Shown piece after piece: positions 23,274 to 25,950 of a DNA stretch of 25,950 nucleotides (positions are counted from its first letter, which is position 1; every line of letters begins with the position of its first letter). The DNA lies in the IMG/VR virus record IMGVR_UViG_3300020406_000313, positions 1-25,950 of that record, one strand, 5' to 3'. A program made the position numbers and the translations under genes. The stretch comes from a virus. A model generated the notes under the pieces. That model ran no database searches. It saw nothing but the letters and a program-made list of their open reading frames with translations, and had not been told where the DNA came from.

Positions 23274-23821
23274 TTTTTATATAACACCTTTTGTGTATCT
23301 TTAATGTATTGATTTATTTCAGTTAGATTCGTTGTAGTGTTGACAAATTTTTTATAAATTATGTTATCTAAATTTATCCAGTGTGTTGGTGCAACATAGT
23401 CATAGTATCTAGTGCTTGCATTTTTATGCACACTTATCTTAAGATCGTCTAAACTGAGAATGTGAATTTGTCCAGTATAGTTTTTATAAAGATGACACAA
23501 CCACATGTACTGTGGCATAAAATGTCTATCTACAAGTTCACCACGTTCTATTAAGGATACTAGTGTATCTTCATCCAATTGTTGGTTAAGTTCTATGTAT
23601 GTATTTACTCCACTGTTGAATCTTGTTTGTGCTTCACGCCAGAATACTGTTACTAGTTCAGTGCTTTTGTCAAAACTTCTGTTTACAACGTGCTTATTTA
23701 CTGCTAATTGTTCTAGGCTACTGCTTGCATTCTTAAAAATAGGATACACAAAGCCATGCACAGATAATTCTAAAACTGTACATAGCCTTGGGTATACTTG
23801 TTCAGGATTGTATTGAATCAT
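23255..23821 (-). CDS. Sulfotransferase-like protein
   Basis: GFVYPIFKNASSSLEQL (23-39) matches the 5'-phosphosulfate-binding loop of PAPS-dependent sulfotransferases (K30 and the following serines), and VTVFWREAQTRFNSGVN (57-73) matches the 3'-phosphate-binding RxPxxRFxSG motif, with R62 and S70. DRHFMPQYMWL is a pattern usual in carbohydrate sulfotransferases of the Sulfotransfer_2 type. It would put sulfate from PAPS on a sugar hydroxyl. At 188 residues it is short. The ATG at 23821 lies right behind the T-run of the gp32 terminator and has no ribosome site of AGGAG type, so its expression is odd. Confidence 0.7.
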   Translation of the reverse strand: MIQYNPEQVYPRLCTVLELSVHGFVYPIFKNASSSLEQLAVNKHVVNRSFDKSTELVTVFWREAQTRFNSGVNTYIELNQQLDEDTLVSLIERGELVDRHFMPQYMWLCHLYKNYTGQIHILSLDDLKISVHKNASTRYYDYVAPTHWINLDNIIYKKFVNTTTNLTEINQYIKDTQKVLYKKCIAQD

Positions 23822-23823
23822 TT

Positions 23824-23851
23824 AAAAAAGGGGGGCAGTGCCCCGCCCCCC
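23824..23851 (-). terminator. Intrinsic terminator after gp32
   Basis: On the minus strand GGGGGGC pairs with GCCCCCC around an eight-base loop, followed by TTTTTT. A smaller hairpin GGGGC-ACT-GCCCC can form as an alternative. It lies seven bases after the gp32 stop, and the next gene begins three bases beyond its T-run. Confidence 0.85.
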
Positions 23852-23857
23852 TATGCC

Positions 23858-24844
23858 TTATGATTGGCGGTTACGAATCATCGCTAGGATATCTTCTGCC
23901 CGCTTGCTTTCACCAGTAGGTGCTTCTGCAGGTGCCGCCACTGTTTCTGTTTGTGGAGCAGGAGCAGGAGTTTCTGCTGGTGCTGGAGTTGCTGCCGGAG
24001 CAGGTGTTGCTGGAGCCGCTGCCGCAGTAGACGTACTTGAGGATGAGGATCCTGCGGGTGCTTCTACTCCATATGGACGATAGTATTGTGCAAATCTCTC
24101 TGCATCATATGGTTGTCCATCTACACTTGCTTCGAACATCTCTTTAATGCACTGCAATTCTACTTCAGTAGGTTTCTTAGGAAGGAAATCACTAAGTGTA
24201 TGTAAGCCATGTGCGTCAATAGCCGCCATCTGCTGTTCAGTAAGTGCAGTTTCTTTACGAGCCCATTTACTGGTACTGTAATCTGCATACTGACCCTTAG
24301 TTGTCTTTGTGATACGGAAGTCCAATCCCTGTGTATAATCTGTAGGAAGTTCCTGGATATCCGGATCCATAAGTGCATCCTTGATTAGATTAAAGATGCT
24401 TGGAGAGATAACAAATCTGCGGATAGGATTATCCGGAGTGTTATCTTCTGCTAAAGGATTTTCAGTTACAAAACCCTGGAAAATGTAACTACGCTTCTTC
24501 CAGTATTTGCGTCCCATTTCCTCTAGTGAACTATCCTTAAACCAACCACGTACTTCAGTAAGTACTGGACATGTCTCACTCCACATTTCAACACAGGGAA
24601 CCTGTACCATTACAGGCTTACTGTTCATGTCGTTTTTAATACCACTAAAGGGTAAACGAATCATAAGCCTTTCAGCCCAAAAGAATGTGTTATTAGGATC
24701 TCCATCGGGCAAGAAACGAACTGCTGCCGTCGTGCCTTCTGGGATATTCCAATGTGGGAAGATTGCGTTGTCGCCGCCGCCTGTACGCTCACTGCGTGAT
24801 TCTTGTGATTTAAGTTTTGCTCTAATTTCTGCCAAAGATGCCAT
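23858..24844 (-). CDS. 32: gp32 single-stranded DNA-binding protein
   Basis: This 328-residue T4-type SSB protects single-stranded DNA and coordinates replication with UvsX. The core (residues 1-260) has the order seen in marine T4-type phages: basic N-terminus LAEIRAKLK, FPHWNIPEGTTAAVRFLPDG, FFWAERLMIRLPF, PCVEMWSETCPVL, YIFQGFV and RRFVISPSIF. Only C84 and C92 remain near the T4 zinc-site region, so zinc binding is uncertain. An alanine/proline/serine-rich linker (about 262-312) leads to a short terminal helix AEDILAMIRN in place of the T4 acidic tail. TAGGAGAAAATA precedes the ATG. It has its own promoter and terminator. Assignment is firm. Confidence 0.92.
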   Translation of the reverse strand: MASLAEIRAKLKSQESRSERTGGGDNAIFPHWNIPEGTTAAVRFLPDGDPNNTFFWAERLMIRLPFSGIKNDMNSKPVMVQVPCVEMWSETCPVLTEVRGWFKDSSLEEMGRKYWKKRSYIFQGFVTENPLAEDNTPDNPIRRFVISPSIFNLIKDALMDPDIQELPTDYTQGLDFRITKTTKGQYADYSTSKWARKETALTEQQMAAIDAHGLHTLSDFLPKKPTEVELQCIKEMFEASVDGQPYDAERFAQYYRPYGVEAPAGSSSSSTSTAAAAPATPAPAATPAPAETPAPAPQTETVAAPAEAPTGESKRAEDILAMIRNRQS

Positions 24845-24856
24845 TATTTTCTCCTA

Positions 24857-24889
24857 TATGTGCCATTGTTTAGCCTTGTATGTGCCATT
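24857..24889. repeat. Direct repeat in the gp32 leader
   Basis: AATGGCACATA occurs twice on the minus strand (24889-24879 and 24867-24857), 22 bases apart, in the untranslated leader of gp32. The second copy runs into the AGGAG ribosome site. T4 gp32 controls its own translation through its leader, so the repeat may be a protein or RNA-fold site. Confidence 0.5.
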
Positions 24890-24893
24890 TCAC

Positions 24894-24912
24894 ATACTAT
24901 ATTACATAGTAT
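24894..24912. promoter_or_regulatory. Palindrome over the gp32 promoter start (operator candidate)
   Basis: ATACTAT, five bases, ATAGTAT form a perfect 7-base dyad that overlaps the -10 box (24908-24913) and the predicted start (about 24901). Such a position suits a repressor or activator site; an AT-rich word of this type may also be chance. Confidence 0.4.
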
Positions 24913-24937
24913 ATGACATTAGTATTTAGCATGTCAA
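24908..24937 (-). promoter_or_regulatory. Sigma70-type promoter of gp32
   Basis: On the minus strand TTGACA (24937-24932) is followed after 18 bases by TATACT (24913-24908). The start near 24901 leaves a leader of about 57 bases, longer than at uvsX. It lies directly downstream of the terminator at 24961-24990, so gp32 is its own transcription unit. Confidence 0.75.
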
Positions 24938-24960
24938 TAACTTTTTTGTGGTTTTTTTGA

Positions 24961-24990
24961 TATAAAAAAACAGGGCCGAAGCCCTGTTTA
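24961..24990 (-). terminator. Intrinsic terminator with UUCG tetraloop
   Basis: On the minus strand ACAGGGC-TTCG-GCCCTGT forms a 7-bp stem with a UUCG tetraloop followed by a run of seven T. It ends the transcript of the gene at 25008. A run of A on the other side lets it work in reverse as well, though no plus-strand gene is near. Confidence 0.9.
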
Positions 24991-25007
24991 GTTAGTAGTG
25001 TGTTGGT

Positions 25008-25950
25008 TTACTTTTCGAGATCCTGTAGTTTCCGTAGTTGTCTTGCCACTATACTTCTTGGTGTTATTTGATAGCCTGGTTCGCCTTCATGTATGCCGTG
25101 GTTGCTCCGCATGTTTGACCCTACGCCTGCCATTGCCTTCATTTTTGCAATGCTTTCCGCCACTTCGTCTGCCTCTTGTGATTCTTCAACTGCTTCTTTG
25201 GATTCAAAAAATCCCATTCTCTTGAGTTCTTTCATTACCAAACGCTTGACCATTTTATCTTGACCACTAGCATACTTCATGAATAACTCTCTTGCTTCTT
25301 TGTCCGTTGCAGGATCTTCCATCTCAATCTTATCTAAAATTTTATTTGACATGGCCATTGCTTCGCCGCCTTCGCCGCCTACATATGATCCATCTGCTTT
25401 TTGTGTGCCTTTGTAAATGCCTGGCTTGTCTACGTCTTTTATAGTGCCGCCACCTGGCAAATCAATATCTGCCTCTTGTACTGACTCGTCCATTTCTCTA
25501 CGCATCCTTTCAATATCGCTGTCGCTTACCATAGGGTGCATTTTTTTAATTTCTTCATTGCTAGACCCGTCACGGATCATATCTTCAATATGCATCATAA
25601 GATCTTTCATCTTACCTTCTTCAAGATCTTCGCCTTCAGCAATCATCTTTGGGGGATCTATATCTGCATCTTTAATTGCTTTTCTTGCTGCCTTCATGTC
25701 ATCTCTATCAATATATAGGAAGCCGTTTCTAAAGCCATCATGTGATATGCCTGCATCTTTGAGTGCATTTATTACCATTTTTTCGTAACCTTCATCAATT
25801 AATTCAACATCTTCAAAACGTGGGCGGCCAAATCTTCTTGGAATAACCATTTTTGTTTGATCAGGTCCTGTTTTGTTAATTTGATCCAGTGCCATTTGCA
25901 TTGACTTTTGGAACTTTGGTCCATAGTCATCAACATGATCCATTAGCCAG
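25008..25950 (-). CDS. C-terminal part of a charged helical protein of unknown function
   Basis: The frame is open to the window edge: TGG and CTA codons precede the ATG at 25943, so that ATG may be internal and the gene continues beyond 25950. About 313 residues are visible, rich in Asp, Glu, Lys and Met. Features are PRRFGRPRFEDVELIDEGYE early, an amphipathic stretch (MMHIEDMIRDGSSNEEIKKM) followed by DSDIERMRREM that resembles a small helix-turn-helix, a glycine-rich linker GGGTIKDV, and a tail ending RQLRKLQDLEK. No enzyme motif is seen. It lies upstream of gp32 and ends at a strong terminator. A structural or scaffold role is possible but not supported. Confidence 0.6.
   Translation of the reverse strand, partial: WLMDHVDDYGPKFQKSMQMALDQINKTGPDQTKMVIPRRFGRPRFEDVELIDEGYEKMVINALKDAGISHDGFRNGFLYIDRDDMKAARKAIKDADIDPPKMIAEGEDLEEGKMKDLMMHIEDMIRDGSSNEEIKKMHPMVSDSDIERMRREMDESVQEADIDLPGGGTIKDVDKPGIYKGTQKADGSYVGGEGGEAMAMSNKILDKIEMEDPATDKEARELFMKYASGQDKMVKRLVMKELKRMGFFESKEAVEESQEADEVAESIAKMKAMAGVGSNMRSNHGIHEGEPGYQITPRSIVARQLRKLQDLEK

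Noticed and set aside
23838-24083. Alanine/glycine-rich plus-strand ORF
   Set aside because: It is the antisense image of the alanine/proline linker of gp32, not a separate low-complexity protein.
24864-24866. ATG at 24866 as an upstream start of gp32
   Set aside because: It is 22 bases ahead of the gp32 ATG and thus in another frame; the ATG at 24844 has the AGGAG at correct distance.
24507-24929. Plus-strand ORF of 140 codons opposite gp32
   Set aside because: It is antisense to the firmly assigned gp32 gene and its promoter, without ribosome site or recognisable motif.
25417-25788. Plus-strand ORF of 123 codons rich in Ser and Ile
   Set aside because: It mirrors the acidic/lysine-rich protein on the minus strand; its composition is what reverse translation of that gene gives.
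1-25950. tRNA genes, integrase, transposase or insertion-sequence ends
   Set aside because: None was seen on reading both strands; the gaps between genes are too short and hold only promoters, terminators and repeats.

Overview
The window looks like part of a marine T4-type myovirus genome (Caudoviricetes). The evidence is a RecA-like UvsX recombinase, a T4-type single-stranded DNA-binding protein gp32 of the form seen in marine cyanophages and pelagiphages, very dense AT-rich coding with stop/start overlaps, strong AGGAG ribosome sites, consensus sigma70-type promoters on the replication genes and T4-late-like AATAAATA/GATAAATA elements on accessory genes. The host cannot be fixed from this sequence; a marine cyanobacterium or SAR11-type alphaproteobacterium is a guess from style. 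No integrase, transposase, tRNA or CRISPR array was seen.

Layout. Positions 1-1022 hold small early-type genes on the minus strand: one leaving the window at base 1, a mini-ORF, a 56-aa ORF, an AT-hook 53-aa protein and a 113-aa conserved protein. They include a 240-bp-period duplication and a TTGACA promoter at each end. From 1008 to 16550 runs a mostly minus-strand block of surface-glycan-type genes: glycosyltransferases, GT-B capsule-type transferases, a cytidylyltransferase-cupin fusion, a DUF115-like protein, two kinase-fold proteins, three methyltransferases, two 2-oxoglutarate oxygenases, an SGNH hydrolase and two radical SAM enzymes. Two genes at 2563-4283 point the other way. A plus-strand pair (16549-18868) follows. 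Then comes the core recombination module, uvsX plus two small genes (18855-20618, minus). A second accessory block (20652-23821) has a radical SAM enzyme, a short-chain dehydrogenase, another radical SAM enzyme and a sulfotransferase. It is followed by gp32 (23858-24844) with its own promoter and terminator, and the C-terminal part of a charged protein of unknown function (25008 to the window end).

How they may work together. About 22 accessory genes encode steps expected of a complete glycan pathway: sugar-phosphate activation (cytidylyltransferase-cupin), phosphorylation (kinase folds), transfer (about eight transferases of at least four folds) and decoration (methyl, sulfate, hydroxyl, possibly acyl). 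Four of the five radical SAM enzymes are paralogues with an N-terminal cysteine cluster (twitch type). The most economical reading is an island that builds or remodels a glycan on the virion or on the infected cell surface, spread around and between core replication genes. The product and the target are inferred, not shown. Core genes carry sigma70-type promoters, while the island has late-type elements or none, which suggests the glycan genes are expressed later than uvsX and gp32.
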